DNA from: Aquila chrysaetos chrysaetos
Taxonomy: Eukaryota > Chordata > Aves > Accipitriformes > Accipitridae
Assembly: GCF_900496995.4 (NCBI RefSeq)
Contig: NC_044029.1
Coordinates: 15,810,001 to 15,874,000, forward strand
Direction: 5' to 3'
DNA length: 64,000 nucleotides
Below, piece by piece: positions 14,311-27,641 of this stretch (within the stretch, counting starts at the first letter, position 1; each line of letters starts with the position of its first letter). Both the position numbers and the translations under genes were made by a program. Below the pieces are notes generated by a model. The model worked only from the letters and a program-made list of their open reading frames with translations. It was not told the DNA's origin and searched no databases.

Positions 14311-14316
14311 TTTATT
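14311..14316 (-). terminator. Candidate alternative poly(A) signal AATAAA of DYRK2
   Basis: Canonical AATAAA on the minus strand inside the presumed 3' UTR, about 390 nt before the most distal one. It may give an alternative 3' end. Only the hexamer supports it. Confidence 0.3.
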
Positions 14317-17300
14317 TAAATGCTACCATAGCATTAAACTGGGCAATATTCTAATCTTTGCTGACTGGAAAAAGAGTTCTTTTTGTACTTATCACAAGTA
14401 GTATTGATGGAAAAAAAATACTAAAAAATGGAAAGCATTAAATAATGCACACCTTTTCCTAAAGATTCTAATATTGCCCGATGCTACTTATGTCTAAAGT
14501 GTTTTCAACATTCCCATGAAGTCATTTATAACTCCAAACCACCCACCAAGTTAAAAGTGGCTTAAGTGCCTTGCACCCAAATTGTAAAAATCCCTGGCCA
14601 CCTTTATAAGAGCCAGGCACATATAAAAGGAATGCACTTTGGTTCATACCAAATGCCCTGGGATTAAATCACACTATAAAACTAAAGAGTTTGAGGTAAA
14701 TTTTTACAAATACAGTTGATTTCCATCTAGTGTCACCATAACAAAAATGTATTTAAATAAAAAAATCAATTTGATGTTAAAGTACAACCAATGAGGAAGG
14801 GCCATCTTTAACCCCTTAATGAGACGTACTACAAGAACAGAGTGTCCTCTCCAGCCTAGCAGTGTGATTGCCTTATTGTTTCTATTAAGGCCTCGATCAT
14901 CTACAGGATGTTTTAAGACAGGTATAGCATTTAAAAATAGATTTCATCCCTACTATCTAGTATTCAAAGGGTTAAAGAGGCCAAGATGCATGCCCTACAA
15001 ACACGGCATTTGTAACAAAGGCACATTGTTAACACCAAGGGCACAATCCATCCTCTATTTTTAATCTACACATCTTGCATCACTCTGTTGTTCCAATACA
15101 CTTAAGTGGTAATGAACACTCCAGTGGTGCAAGAAACTGAGCCAAGTGAGACTGCAACCAAAGACAACGCTGTGCTATTACTAAATCTGAAAATAGCTCA
15201 GACACCCCCAGACAATGGTAACATGTGAGACTAAGCACTGTTTCCAAGCCAACTTCTACCAGCCTAATTATCAGAGCCCTTAGAATAAAATCACATCAAA
15301 GCAAGAGGCAACGTCCTTTCCCTTCCTCCCTCCTTCTTTACAGGTATAAATAAGCTACAATAAAAAGCAGCTACATCACTTCAAAACCTTGATGTAGCTG
15401 CTCCTTTAGTATAGAGGAAGTTCCACTGTATCTGGGTTAAAAAAATAGCTCTGCACACTGTATTTTGGCCTTAAAGTTTCCGGTAGCATTTATGAAGAAG
15501 GTGGATCATAAATGCATTATTGGCATTAAGAACTGGTTACATGAAAAAGAAAATTTAGTGGTTTTAGCCCATTAATGACCCATGAACATTATGAATGTTT
15601 TCACCTTAAATTGCCATGAAAGGCAGGAACATGTATCAATGTTCCCTTTAAAATATATTAAGGGAGGTGATTCTTCTTCCGCCCCTAACATAAGCATCCC
15701 TATGTCTTAACTTTTGCAGGAAGAGTTAAGGTAGAAAGTAGTGGTAAAGCCAAGTAGATGGTGGAGGAAGTAGTTTCCCAGTTACTGTAGAAAAATACAC
15801 AGTATTGTATTCCCACAGTCATGAAAGCCAGTTAATTTTATATGAAAATTAATATATCTCTTTTCCAGACTTAGAATTTACTGACCGTAACTTACTGGAT
15901 ATTCATATTCCAAAAGCCACTTTTCTTAGCTCTGTTACTCTATTTCATTTTTAACATGATTTCATACATGTTTACATATTGCACTTACACACATTGTATA
16001 AAGTTGTGAACATTTAACACTAAATAATTTAATTTGACTAGAGGCAGGAAACGATCTCTTTTTAAACAAAAAAGTAAGAAAAATGGTTGATTGATGCTCT
16101 AATTTTTACAGTTATCAATCAACAAATACCATCCTCTACTCAGAAATTATTTTTGGAGCTTCTTTAGGTGTTGAGTTTTTGGCAAGAAGTTAAGTGATAT
16201 GTTTCCTGAGAATTCCGTCATTTTGCATTTATATCCCTCCCCCAGTCTTACATTAAGTTAAAAAAAAAACAACCAACCAAACAAACAAAAAAATTAAGCT
16301 GTAAGTGGTAGAGTAATGAATATGAAGGAGAACTTAACCGGAAACTTTCTTGGCCTCTCAGGGGACCATGCTTTAAGTATTTTTCATAATTTGTACAAGT
16401 AACTCAGAAAAATCTGTGCATATAAATGTTGCTTATAGTACAGTTATTGAGGTTTAATGCAATCCATTCTAGTATGTCTTGTTCTAACATCCATAAACCC
16501 TTCTAGATTATGTTCTACTTTGTGTAAAATTCCCTTTTCATATGTTTTATACATCCAATGTAGACCACAGCCATTGTATGTGATGAAATACTGATCCTGG
16601 ATTTCAAACTGTTCCTGTTGAAAACATGCTACAACACGTGAATATTTCTCTCATAGGTCTAGATACTATTCCTCAGTAAAGACCATCTTTCTTCCATTAA
16701 TGCAGTTAAAAGTAAAAAAGAAAAACCAAGCATTAGCACACACACACATGAACAAATCTACACATCTCTAACTGTTCCTTCAAAGGTAATTTTCAGCTAC
16801 AAATGCCAAAGATTAAATCAAATTCCAACCATTTCAGTTTCCTTTGATAATTCTCTCTTATTAGAAAGCATCTAGGATGTGTCTGCCAACTGAAAAGCTT
16901 TCCACTGAGGATCTTTCCCCCTACAGTTACGCTGCCTAAGGTGAAGTACTTTTCTACAGAAAGCAATGTAGTAACATAGTGTTTGCCCCTACATGCAGAT
17001 GTGATCTGAAGTATAAATGTACCAGAGAAGTCACAGTCGCTCAGACAAATGTTGTCAGAAGAAATAAAACCAATCTGTGAAATCCATGTAGCATAACAGT
17101 CTGGAAGTTACAGTATAAAACTGACAGAACGAGCACTTCTGCCTATGCAATTTAGGGAGACCAAGCTGTACATGAGAAAAGAAAACGGGGGGGGGAAGAT
17201 GAGGAAGAGAAGCCCAGTGCGAATGCTCAACATTATATACCTGAAATGAAGTCCAGAACATTTTGCTTTACCAACTCATCAGTTGCTTCCAGATTTAGAG

Positions 17301-17773
17301 GAACAGACATACTTCCATCTTCATTCTTTCTGAGACTGCCCGTTCCTCTCACTCTACCACATGGCATGCAAGGTAAGAGAGTCATTTTAGCCCTGGAAGT
17401 TCTTATTTTTTGCATTATATTTAAATGCTCATTTTAAGCAAAAATGATGAATTTTAAATAGAGAAAGCATTCCATAGGAGGTGACTGTATCATTAGTGAT
17501 ACCACTACTTTCTCTGGGCTACCATACAGAAAACGACAATGTAACATGCTGGTTTAACTGTATTTCTTTGAGTGTTCTCCCTGGAGTCCCGTCAGGCATA
17601 GGTGTGAGTGTTTGCAGAATCAAGACCCATACCCATAAAATCCAAAAGGTAAAGTCTTACCAATTTACCCCAGGTGAAACCTAATATGAACCATGGAAGA
17701 GAAAGGTTAATACCTTTGACACCACGCTGCAATGCATGACAGTCATGTTGTAACCAGTGGCCTGCCACTGATG

Positions 17774-17779
17774 TTTATT
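17774..17779 (-). terminator. Candidate proximal poly(A) signal AATAAA of DYRK2
   Basis: Canonical AATAAA on the minus strand about 265 nt after the DYRK2 stop codon. Use of this site would give a short 3' UTR lacking the distal miRNA-type and Pumilio-type motifs. Only the hexamer and its position support it. Confidence 0.3.
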
Positions 17780-18040
17780 ACTGTGTCACACTAGTTACAG
17801 TAAGGCTAATTGTACTGTAGAAGACAAACATTTTAAAAAATAAGTATAAAAACTTAAAGCATTGTCCCCATGTTTTTATAAAAACAAAATCAAAATTTCT
17901 TACATTTAAAATGAGTGCTGAAAGATACAAATGAATAAAGTTATTGAGCAAATAAAAATGTATATCTGAGCTACTTTTTCATACAAATAAGGCTCAGCCA
18001 CATTGTATCTCTCATATTAACAGCATTGGGTTTTTCAAAC

Positions 18041-19642
18041 TCAGCTAACGAGTTTTGGCAACACTGTTCTTTGCTGAATATTCCCATTGGCATCTGTCAT
18101 CTGTGCCAAATTAGTCCTCAGTTTTGAAGCTGAGCTTGAAGTCGGAGGTAACTTGGAAATCGACGTTATAGCACCAGTGCTCTCTGTAATTCTCTTCGCT
18201 GAGGCCTTTTCCCCTGTCGGAGGCTTTGGCAACCGTCTCCTTAGCCAGGGATGCCGCAAAGCCTGGCTGGGTGTCATACGGATAGCAGGATCCCATTCTA
18301 AACACTGTTTTAAGAAGTCAAGGAACAGGGGATCATCACATCCCTTTAATGCATTACCCCATTCTCTGCTCTCTGGTGGGCCACGTAGTTTTCCCCTCCG
18401 AGAGCGTCCACCATTAAGTATTACAGAGCCATCAGACAAGGTTGTGATGCTGCAGTAGCGGGGATAACCCTTAGAGCTCACAAAGTTTTTGGCTCGCTTG
18501 GATGAATCTAAGAGTTTTGGAGAAGGCATGCCCAATAGCTCAATCATACAAGCCAGCTGGTCTCCTTCATCTTCTCCAGGTAAAAGTGGATAACCGGTGA
18601 GAAGCTCTGCTAGAATACAGCCCAAGCTCCACATATCTATGGGCATCCCGTAACGAGCACCAAGGATGACTTCAGGTGCACGGTAAAAACGTGACTGAAT
18701 GTAAGTGTAGACACGCTGATGCTCATAACAACTTGAGCCAAAATCAATCACTTTAATACCACTTCTACCCTGTTGCTTCAACAGAATGTTCTCAGGTTTA
18801 AGGTCACAGTGAATGATTCTGTTTTTGTGCAAAGCATCCAAGCACTGTAAAATTGAGTGGGCAAACTTGCGGACCAAAGGCAGGCTAAAGCCCTGAAACT
18901 TGTTTTTCTTTATTAATTCATACAGGTTCATGCTCAGCAATTCAAATGTCATGCAGATATGGCTGCGGAATGTGAAGTTTTCCAACATGTGAATAACATT
19001 CATGTTGTTATCCTTATCTTGTTTCCGGAGATGCTCCAGGATCTTAATTTCTTCCGCAGCTTGGCGGTGGAAACGTTTTTCATTTCTCACCATTTTTAGT
19101 GCCACATGCTGATGCATCTTGTGATCGTAGGCCTTCACCACCTGCCCAAAGCTTCCCTTCCCTATAACTTTCAGGACTTCATACCTGTACGCAATATGAT
19201 CATGGGGTACTTGTATATAAGACCCTTGGTCATCATCATACCCGCAATTGTTTGAACCACCAATCACACCTTGCCGCTTCTTTGCATTTGGACCCAAAAA
19301 GTATATTTCAGGGTAGCTGAAAATCTCATGATGCTCAAAAGCTGTTAACTTTTGCATGTATTGCTTCATTGCCTGCTCCGGTGTCATAACGGAGGCTTTC
19401 ACCTTCCCTGTTCCATCTGTAGATTTTAAAGAGCTGGAGCTCCCTTGTCGTCTGTGAGCACTCTCTGACTGTCTGTCCTGAACCACTGGCAATCCAGATT
19501 TGCCTAGCGCTGTAAGTCCATTTGGCTGTGTCGTCAGAACTGTCCTCTTGTTACTATTATCTTCGAACAGCTGCTGAACCTGGATTTGTCCGTGGCTACC
19601 AACATGGAGGTGCTCATTCATTGTGTGCTTACTGCCTCCAAC
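18041..19642 (-). CDS. DYRK2: DYRK2 coding exon 3: kinase domain and C terminus (residues 65-597)
   Basis: DYRK2 is a CMGC-group protein kinase. It autophosphorylates a tyrosine in its activation loop during folding, then phosphorylates Ser/Thr substrates. Known family roles include a scaffold for the EDVP E3 ligase, p53 Ser46 phosphorylation after DNA damage, priming for GSK3, and Hedgehog/cilium control. In 597-residue numbering: internal Met72 (start of the short isoform, 526 aa here, 528 in human); a basic KKRQ motif near 185; DYRK-homology box at about 200-221; glycine-rich loop GKGSFGQV 225-232; ATP-binding Lys247; HCD motif with catalytic Asp344; DFG at 364-366; activation-loop YTY with the autophosphorylated Tyr378; [11 protein letters not shown] substrate-lobe helix; CMGC insert at about 440-500; and a Ser-rich tail ending LPKLVS before TGA (18043-18041). 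All catalytic residues are intact, with no frameshift. The acceptor is TTTTAG directly before 19642. One notable change is Ser438-Pro where human has Ser-Gln. Confidence 0.98.
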   Translation of the reverse strand, partial: VGGSKHTMNEHLHVGSHGQIQVQQLFEDNSNKRTVLTTQPNGLTALGKSGLPVVQDRQSESAHRRQGSSSSLKSTDGTGKVKASVMTPEQAMKQYMQKLTAFEHHEIFSYPEIYFLGPNAKKRQGVIGGSNNCGYDDDQGSYIQVPHDHIAYRYEVLKVIGKGSFGQVVKAYDHKMHQHVALKMVRNEKRFHRQAAEEIKILEHLRKQDKDNNMNVIHMLENFTFRSHICMTFELLSMNLYELIKKNKFQGFSLPLVRKFAHSILQCLDALHKNRIIHCDLKPENILLKQQGRSGIKVIDFGSSCYEHQRVYTYIQSRFYRAPEVILGARYGMPIDMWSLGCILAELLTGYPLLPGEDEGDQLACMIELLGMPSPKLLDSSKRAKNFVSSKGYPRYCSITTLSDGSVILNGGRSRRGKLRGPPESREWGNALKGCDDPLFLDFLKQCLEWDPAIRMTPSQALRHPWLRRRLPKPPTGEKASAKRITESTGAITSISKLPPTSSSASKLRTNLAQMTDANGNIQQRTVLPKLVS

Positions 19643-22600
19643 CTAAAATCGAAAATAAATACATACCCAGTTAACAAGAAAGGCATGAACTCTATGCTTC
19701 ACCATTCATTCTGCAACCCGCCATCCTGCCTAAATCACCTCAAAACTAAGTATTTTCTTAGCAGTCAGTTGTCTATAGATAATCTAAAAAACACAGCACA
19801 TATACTGTGATACTGCTAGATGCTATTAAATTTTCCAGACCCTTGTTTCTCAAATGCCGCTTTCATGACTCTCTAAAATGTTTGCAACAAGGTAATCATG
19901 GATGTGCTACCATGATAAGCTAACAGTTCCTCCAAGGAATCTTCAAGGCAACAGTCCTGTAACATCAAGAAGTATGCTTGAGGGGCGTTAGACTTTACAG
20001 AACGTAGTAGCAGTTTTATTGATGCTGGAGATCAATATATAATGGCTGCTAGAACTCACATGGCTTAGGCTCTCCTAGTCACCTGTTCCCAGAAATCAAG
20101 ATTTCAACTTGTTCCTAAATTTGCTGTATATCAAAAGCTCGAGATATATAATTTTAAGCAATAAGAAATGTGCTGTGACATGCAGAAAGAGGAAAACAAC
20201 CCGCACATTTCTGAAGTTCAAGAGATGCCATTTACTGCTTGCAATTCAGACAGTCACTATTCAGCATAGCATTCAGATCAATGAAGCATAAGCATATCCT
20301 TTAGCACTTCCCCAAACCAGTCTTATAATAACTTTTAACCAAGATGAGATTTCGGGCCTGATGCAGACTTGAGTGGAAAGAAAATCTTTGCCTTGAAGAA
20401 TATACAAGTGACTTTATTTTAAAGGGATGGAAAAAAGGATTACTAAAGTAGAAGATAATTAGTTTGTCTTCTGCCTGGTCTTACACAAACGTGGGAAGAA
20501 TTCCCCTGCTGTCTCTCCAGATGATTCACCAGTCTTAATATTTATGCCAAATTACTAACCAAAAGTTCACCGATACTGTCAGACAGATGATCAAGCCAGG
20601 GTTGAGAGCACTTTTAATCCAAACCTCATTTTTTCCAGGCAGCTAAGGATAACACATTCCCTGTTCACTTAAGGTTGCTGAAATTAAATCAGAAAATGAC
20701 AGTTGTGTGCTGTGATAAGAGGCAATGAAATCTGTGCTGCAATCGCAGAAGTGCTTCCTAATGAGAAAACCAGGACATGCAACGCAGACTCTAGCATACT
20801 TTGTGCTTCTGTTAATATCAGTCTGATATGGCAGAAGCATGTTTCTGTAAATCCAGTAACTTGTTCCCAAGGAGCAGCCAGCTGAACATCAGCTTCACCT
20901 TTGGATAATATTTTGAAATTTGCAGTTCTGAAACTCACACAACGTAAGAACAAGAGCTCTCGGGATTGCTTCTGCGGAGTTCACTCTCTTCCGATTCCAC
21001 TTTGACTCACATCGAATAACTGGTCCATTTTATTTCGTCATTGCAGTTTGACTGTGCATGTTTATTTGCAGAGCAATTTGGGCTCACACTATCAAATTTG
21101 ATTGATCTCATAGAAAGCGTTACCACACAACTGCAATTCAGAGCAAAGACATTTGTAACACTGAAGCTCAGTGAAGATATACAGGATATTGACATTAATT
21201 CCCTTCCTAGTTTGATGTCTCAAAAGCACCAGGAATTAAATCATCAAGGGAACTTAACGAGCCTATAGTGCCTACTGGGAATTCCTTCAGGTCAAGTTTG
21301 AAGCACACTGCAGTAGCAGTTTCCTGAAGGTTGCCCTGATCCTCTATATAAACAGCAGTTACTGAAAAAAAAAAAAAAATTCTGCCCCAAGAGCTGCTAA
21401 ATGACGCATCTCAGAAGAAACAGATCTAGTTAGTAAGATGTGTCAGAGGTTCAGCACATGCAGTATTTCAGAACTGCGTAATTAAGAAATCCACAATGAA
21501 GCAGCAGAGTAACTGTACAGATTACAAGTACTCGAGCTAGGAAATTCCAGGTACAAACATTTCTTCTGCAGCACTGGTTGAACAACAAAGCAGAACATAT
21601 CTGGACAAACTGGGAGTAGACAATACTAACATACAGACAATAAGGAAGAAAAGAGCATAGCAGAGAAAACCATCTTTAAGAATTTCTTAACCCAAGTACT
21701 CATTGCCACAGTTCACATTTGAATTTACTTTTTTTTTTTTTCACCTGTCACCTGTTTTCAGAGTTAACTGTTTTCTGCCCTTCCTAAGCACTGCTTGTTT
21801 CAGTAGAGGTACTGGGGAATTCTTCAAACTTCAGTTATTTGCTTTGTACCAGGATTTGGAAAAAAACCAAATATTTATCCACTCTCAACAGGGACTAAAG
21901 AGTTCTCTTTCCTAAAAGCATGTTTGTAAACACATTCTAAAGTGCAAACTATGTAGCTCTGCTTCCTGCACCTTCAGGCAGCCTCATGGTTTCTCTTGCT
22001 GCTCACAGGTTGGCTTTTTTTCCAAGCAGCAGAAAGAAATCACCAGCATTATCCCAGCTTCACCCCAAATCCAAAGTGACCGGTTTTGCCAGTTTCAGTC
22101 AGCTGCTGCTTGAGAATGCAAATGCAGATGCAGACAGTAGCACTGGTTTTCTTTGTGGAAGAAAAGACACCAAATTAGCACAAGCTCTATTCCAAAACCT
22201 GTGGCAGAGAAGAGAACTCACTCTTCTTTCCAAAACCCCAACAGGAGTTTCAGACCTATCAGACACATCACAACCACAAAGTCAAAATGAAAAATGGACT
22301 TTCCTCATCTCAGGGTACTGCCTGCACAAGAATCACCACCTCTTCTTCTACTTCCAGCCTGGATGAGGGCTGGCTTCTCACCAGCCCTTTGCTCTGCCTA
22401 TCTACTTCTGGCTACCAGGTGCCTGAGATTGCTGTCAAGTTCAGGCTTGCACTGCTTACAAGCTCCACAGGCTTCACCAGTGACGCTCTAAGTTCTCCGA
22501 ACCACAACTAATGGGCTTGGGAAGCTACAGAGGACTACAGCCTTCTTAGCCCAGTACCAAACTGTTCACAGTACACAGAAGCTCCATCACCCTTTCATTC

Positions 22601-25600
22601 GAAACCGTAAGCCTGAGCGGTTTGTAACGCAGCTCCCTTTTGCTTCTGCAGATGGGCCTGCAAATTCCAGAACCAACAACCTACACAGCTGTCAACCTGT
22701 GTGCACTTATGCAGCTTACTTATTACATATTTTACTGCCTGTGCTCAGACCCATCTACACCTTCAAAGATTTACATATTTTTATAGCACACATCTTCAAA
22801 AAACTTAGTGATGTACACATTTCTCCATAAAACATACTGAAATAACAGGTAAACTTGAACTCAAAGAACTAATCTTCCCGAATCTTCTGGCAACATCAAT
22901 TACAAAACAGCAAATGTTACAATGGGGTTTTTTCCTCTCTCAGCAGTTTTTCATAACTCCAAAATTGATGCTATAATTTTGCTTTAAGCTTGGTTTGCTC
23001 AGTTTATGGAAGTTGATGGCTATGCCGAAAACCTAACCTTTGAAGTAGAGACACCAGGCAAAACAAAACAAAAAAAACCAACCACTTTTTGGCGGGGGGG
23101 TTGGAGTGTTTGGGGTTTGGTTTTTTGTTTTCACAAATGGGTTTAGGGAAAGTAGAACATTAACTTAGTGTACCTAGACTACAGTCCTGTAACAACACAG
23201 AAGTAGTGTAAAACTGAGTCCACCCTGCTAACAAGAAGGCAAACTGACTGACAATTCCTTTGCGGTAACACTCAGCCAATGCAATGGTCTGTTTCAAGAC
23301 CTTCTACAAGACTATGACTATAGGATTGAACACCACAGGAGCATATACCTCTTCTCAACTGTATCTTCCAAAAGCATCAAGACATTATGTAGTTGTACCA
23401 CATTCCATCTTCGTAAAAATCACTTGGTGTGATATTAGCACCCTATAAAACTATCCAAGACAGACACACACTTCAGCTATATGTTATCATTTTATTTTGA
23501 TCAAAACCCCAGAAAGAAAGATTTTGATGTCAATCAGAATCTAAAAAGGTTTATAAAATTAATCTTAATAATAAAGCAATCATGATGGCCTGCTGAAATA
23601 CTGCACAGGAAAAAGATGTCTTTATCTGCTATTACTTTGCATAGATGAGGACAAGGGAGAAACTGTGTTCCAAACTAGTAACCTAATTAAAGAACAAATG
23701 TTACACTATATACCCCTTTCTTTACAGCATTTCTAGGCATGCCAATTTCAGCCCTACTGTGTCTAACATGCTAGAGGCATACGGTATCAGGTGTAGCACG
23801 CTTCACTGCCTATTTTGTTGACTACAGCCTGAGCAAATGTACAAAAGGCCTTTTTTTCCTTGATAAATGAATTCAACAGCATTCCTCTGTTCAGAACTAA
23901 AAATAGCTGCTAATTAGCAGGATAACAATAATGCAGGATTATCATAATGGTTTTGAGTATGTGTTTTATACACCAAAAAAGACTAAGCCCTTGTGCTAAA
24001 GAGCTTGTGGCTCAACAACAGCTGTAGAAAAAACACACTGTTTAGATTTTTTGCGGCTGTCATATCTGGTCCCTATAAGCTTTTTTTTTTTAAAAGTTTA
24101 CTTTATATAGCAAATATTTTCACAGACACAACTATGCTTCAGCAGTGATACTGATTCGTAAACTTTTTTCCTCCTGTCAGGACTATGCAGGTGCAGTAAC
24201 TGTGAATACTTCTGGGACACCCTGCATGTATTACGCATGTTGAAACCAAAAAGTACAGTCAGTACACACTAAATTGAACCCTTCAGGTAAGCTGAAGTGT
24301 ACACATATGAGAGATGCATCCAGATGTACGGCAGTCCCCATAGCACAGTCACCAACTGTTGGAACCCAAATTTCAGAGCCCCCCCCTTAAAAGTTAAGAT
24401 AGCTTCATATTCCTCCTAGACACAAGTTTTACATAGAAGAAGAAGAAACATCCAAAGAAATCTAGATAAAGAAAAGTCCAGGTCATGACTGTATAGTTAT
24501 TTCCACTCAAACGTGACAGCATTTCTGTGGCAATTCATTACATGAAAACACCACAATAGGAAAGTATTTTCTTTTGTTTTACCTGCTTTAAAGCAGCTGC
24601 CCACAATAAAAAATTGCAACACATGACCCACCAGATCTTCATGTTAGAAGAGTCCAGGAATCTCTGTTCCATTATAAGGTAAATTAATTTTTAAAAAAAT
24701 TTTAAATATAAATTTTTGAAGATTAAGACTGAATGACTGATGCAAAAGTACATGGACAGACATTCATCCCTCATGGCAAAAGAAAACAGGCTTGCTGTAG
24801 GGAAATCTTGGAAAGGGTTTGAAGAGGGAGGGCACTGAATCATGCACTGTAAATGGGCTGTTGTTACAGTACTGGACAGGAGGAGAAAAAGATTAAGACT
24901 GCTTTACTGCAAGAGAAAAAGGAAGAGTGCAGAATGCACGGATACGTGCCAAATAAGAAAGAACAGAGATGGAGGTAGGCAGAAGACAGAGACAAGAGTC
25001 TGGGAGAGGGACTCACAGACGGGTGGGGATTTACACGAGCAGAGCAGCAGGCAAGCAAGATAATCTCTACTGCAGCGTGTCAAGTAGATGTAAGAACACC
25101 ATAATGAAACAGGAGAGAGTGAATGGAAAAAGGTTCCAATCACCAAGGCAAGAACTTAAGGCTTCAAAAGAGGAAGCAATGACTTTGGAGAGGAAAATGG
25201 AGAGGACAAGGGGTTGGAAATGAGTTCATCATAAGCCAAAAAGATACTCAGGGATGGAAGCAGACACAAATAGGCCTAGGATGAAGCCACAATTTTTTTA
25301 AAAAATAAACAAAACCTTTCCCTGGTACAATACAAAACAGCCTGCTTAGCAACAAAGGTTGCTGTGATTGCAGAGACTGCAGCCAAAACCTCTGCCCTGT
25401 TACACGAAGCCTGTGTAAAACAGCATCTTCCCCGCTTCTACCCATGCTACTACATTCCACCAAACAACGAAACTTCACTTGAAAGTAGGAGACCACAGTT
25501 TCACTAGAGGCTGGATCACACAACTCACTACTGCAATAAATATGACAGGTAGTGGACTACTACTCTGTCTGAATTAAAAGAAAAACTTTTTAGCTTAAAC

Positions 25601-26228
25601 AAACACCTATCTTCAGTCTCAGTCTCTCTTTCACAACTAGTGTATATACAATGCACATGCTTACATCCAGTCACCGGCAAGTTCAGCCACTTAAGGAAAC
25701 TATACGTTCTTAAAGTTTGAAACACAGATACCCTCAATTTTTAGCTATTACAGAAGTCACATAGATACAGCAGGGATGAAAACACAATAAGGAAATGAAC
25801 ACAAAGAAGGAAAATAGTTTAAGAAAACTGAAATGTTCAATTTTGAACAGTTCTGATTGGAGGAAGTAGCAGGATGCAAAACCAATGGTTTCAGTCAGTG
25901 TCAGCTGAGGTCAGGAGGCCTGAAGTTTATAGAAAGATCACATGAACAGATATAGCCCTTTTTTTTAAGGTTAAAATCCAGCATTAGGATGTCACATCTG
26001 TTCCCTACCACAAAAAGTTATGTTAGCCAACCACAAAATAACCACCTACAAAATTCAGAAAGGCACTATGAGGTATTTCTGTAATAGTACCCAAGGCTAA
26101 ATAAATACTGTAGAGTAGGCTGTGTATCGCAAAGGCAAGGCAGAGTCTGCAACAGTCAGAATCTAGAGGGACATGAAACACAGCAATATAATGCTTGATC
26201 ATCCCTGTGTGCTTCTGTAAGTATTTCA

Positions 26229-26430
26229 TCTCTATGTATATATACACACACATGCATATGTGCTATATATAAACATACGGATACATACACAATGATATAT
26301 GTATAAAAACACTCAAAACACAGAAATGTAACACCTGAACACGCCTCGCATGCTTTCATAAAGACTACAAGTATCTACGTGTATATGCACAGACACTATA
26401 TATAATACACACACACATAAATCTATGTAT
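26229..26430. repeat. Decayed TA/CA microsatellite in DYRK2 intron 2
   Basis: Two clusters of TATATA, ACACAC and TACATA units (about 26229-26310 and 26370-26430) with unique sequence between them. A simple repeat interrupted by substitutions. Confidence 0.65.
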
Positions 26431-27621
26431 AAAAATACCAAAGTTCCGTACTTCCAAAATTAGTAAGTACTCCCAGATACATAGCTGGACCACCACGCTT
26501 TCACAAATCCTAAATTAAGTCTGGGCTCTGTTACATGTGGGCCCCTGTTATTTGTGGGCTCACCTGTACGTGCAGTTTCATGATCGGTGTCCAGGCTGTT
26601 TGTACTATGTTCCTCCTTTTCTGTTTTTATAAAAAAATTAAGCTGCTGCCCCAACTCTAATATCAACCAGCACTTAACTGGTACACAAATGTGAAAAAAT
26701 TGGCCTTTGATACTAAAGAACAATTCAGACATATACCCTAGCTACATAAATATACAATGATGTTGATCTCAAGTATGCAGCTTCACCTTGAATTTGCAGA
26801 ATATTCATCACTCCTTTTGAGAATATTCTACATATACTGATTTTTTTTTAAATTTAAGCCAATTCTTTCTATACATGGATTTGAATAAGATGCTTTTACC
26901 CCTGAAGCTACATAGAAAGTCACTGAAACACTAATATCTAAATGCATAGTTTCACCTTCCACTAGCCCATAATCACATTACCATTTAAAGCTCTGCCATA
27001 TGTTTACAAAGATAGTATGTTAGCATCCATGAAGAACTCATTAATTCTAAGAAAAGTATGCCATCAATGCCTTTCAGGGTCAGTATGAAATCTTTCATAA
27101 TTTAAAAGGAAATGTATGCAATCAAAATTTCAGATATTTAGTGTTAACGTGACAGCATATAGACCCCTTTCTGTACTCTATCATGCCTTCAGGACAGAGA
27201 TACCCTCTCTCATCCATATATAGTGGCATACTTGGGAAGTTTCATTCCTAGCAGATTAACTAGGAGTGGGAGATAATGTGAGATATCACAGAACCGGAAA
27301 ATAACATCCTTTTCATGCCATCAGTGCTTATTTCTTTAGGTAAACTACTGCAGCAATAAAGTCGGATTCATCCAATCATTGTCCCCAAGTACAGCGACAG
27401 CTATTTCTGGGGAAGACAGCCATCGGCCTGAGCTAATCAGACATGTAAGGGGAGAGCAGCCTTCATTTTTCACTACAGTTCATGCGACCCTTTAATCACA
27501 GTGACTAACCTCGTTGCCAAAATAATGCCATCTCAAAAAATGCATTTACCAGAACAGCTCCTCTGTGCGAGTGTGGAAGATCGAATTTGTCACTGAAAAT
27601 GAGACACAAAACCAGACTGAC

Positions 27622-27641
27622 GGGGGGGGGGGGGGGGGGGG
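27622..27641 (+). repeat. G20 homopolymer in DYRK2 intron 2
   Basis: An uninterrupted run of 20 G on the plus strand (C20 in the DYRK2 pre-mRNA), about 340 bp past the exon 2 donor and at the edge of the CpG island. Length is likely unreliable. Confidence 0.8.

Larger units (their letters stand above)
13925..18040 (-). other. DYRK2: DYRK2 3' UTR (inferred extent)
   Basis: About 4.1 kb of AT-rich sequence follows the DYRK2 stop codon on the minus strand. It has no long open frame on either strand and no recognised transposon, as expected of a long vertebrate 3' UTR. AATAAA occurs on the minus strand at 17779-17774, 14316-14311 and 13930-13925. The last is followed by a T-rich stretch and is my best guess for the distal poly(A) site, and the first would give a short UTR of about 0.3 kb. 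A Pumilio-type TGTATATA sits at 14120-14113, and an 8-mer match to the miR-25/32/92 seed (GTGCAATA) at 15984-15977. The extent is inferred, because there are no transcript data. Confidence 0.6.

Noticed and set aside
18087..18458. Plus-strand frame of 123 codons inside DYRK2 exon 3
   Set aside because: It is the antisense shadow of the conserved kinase coding exon.
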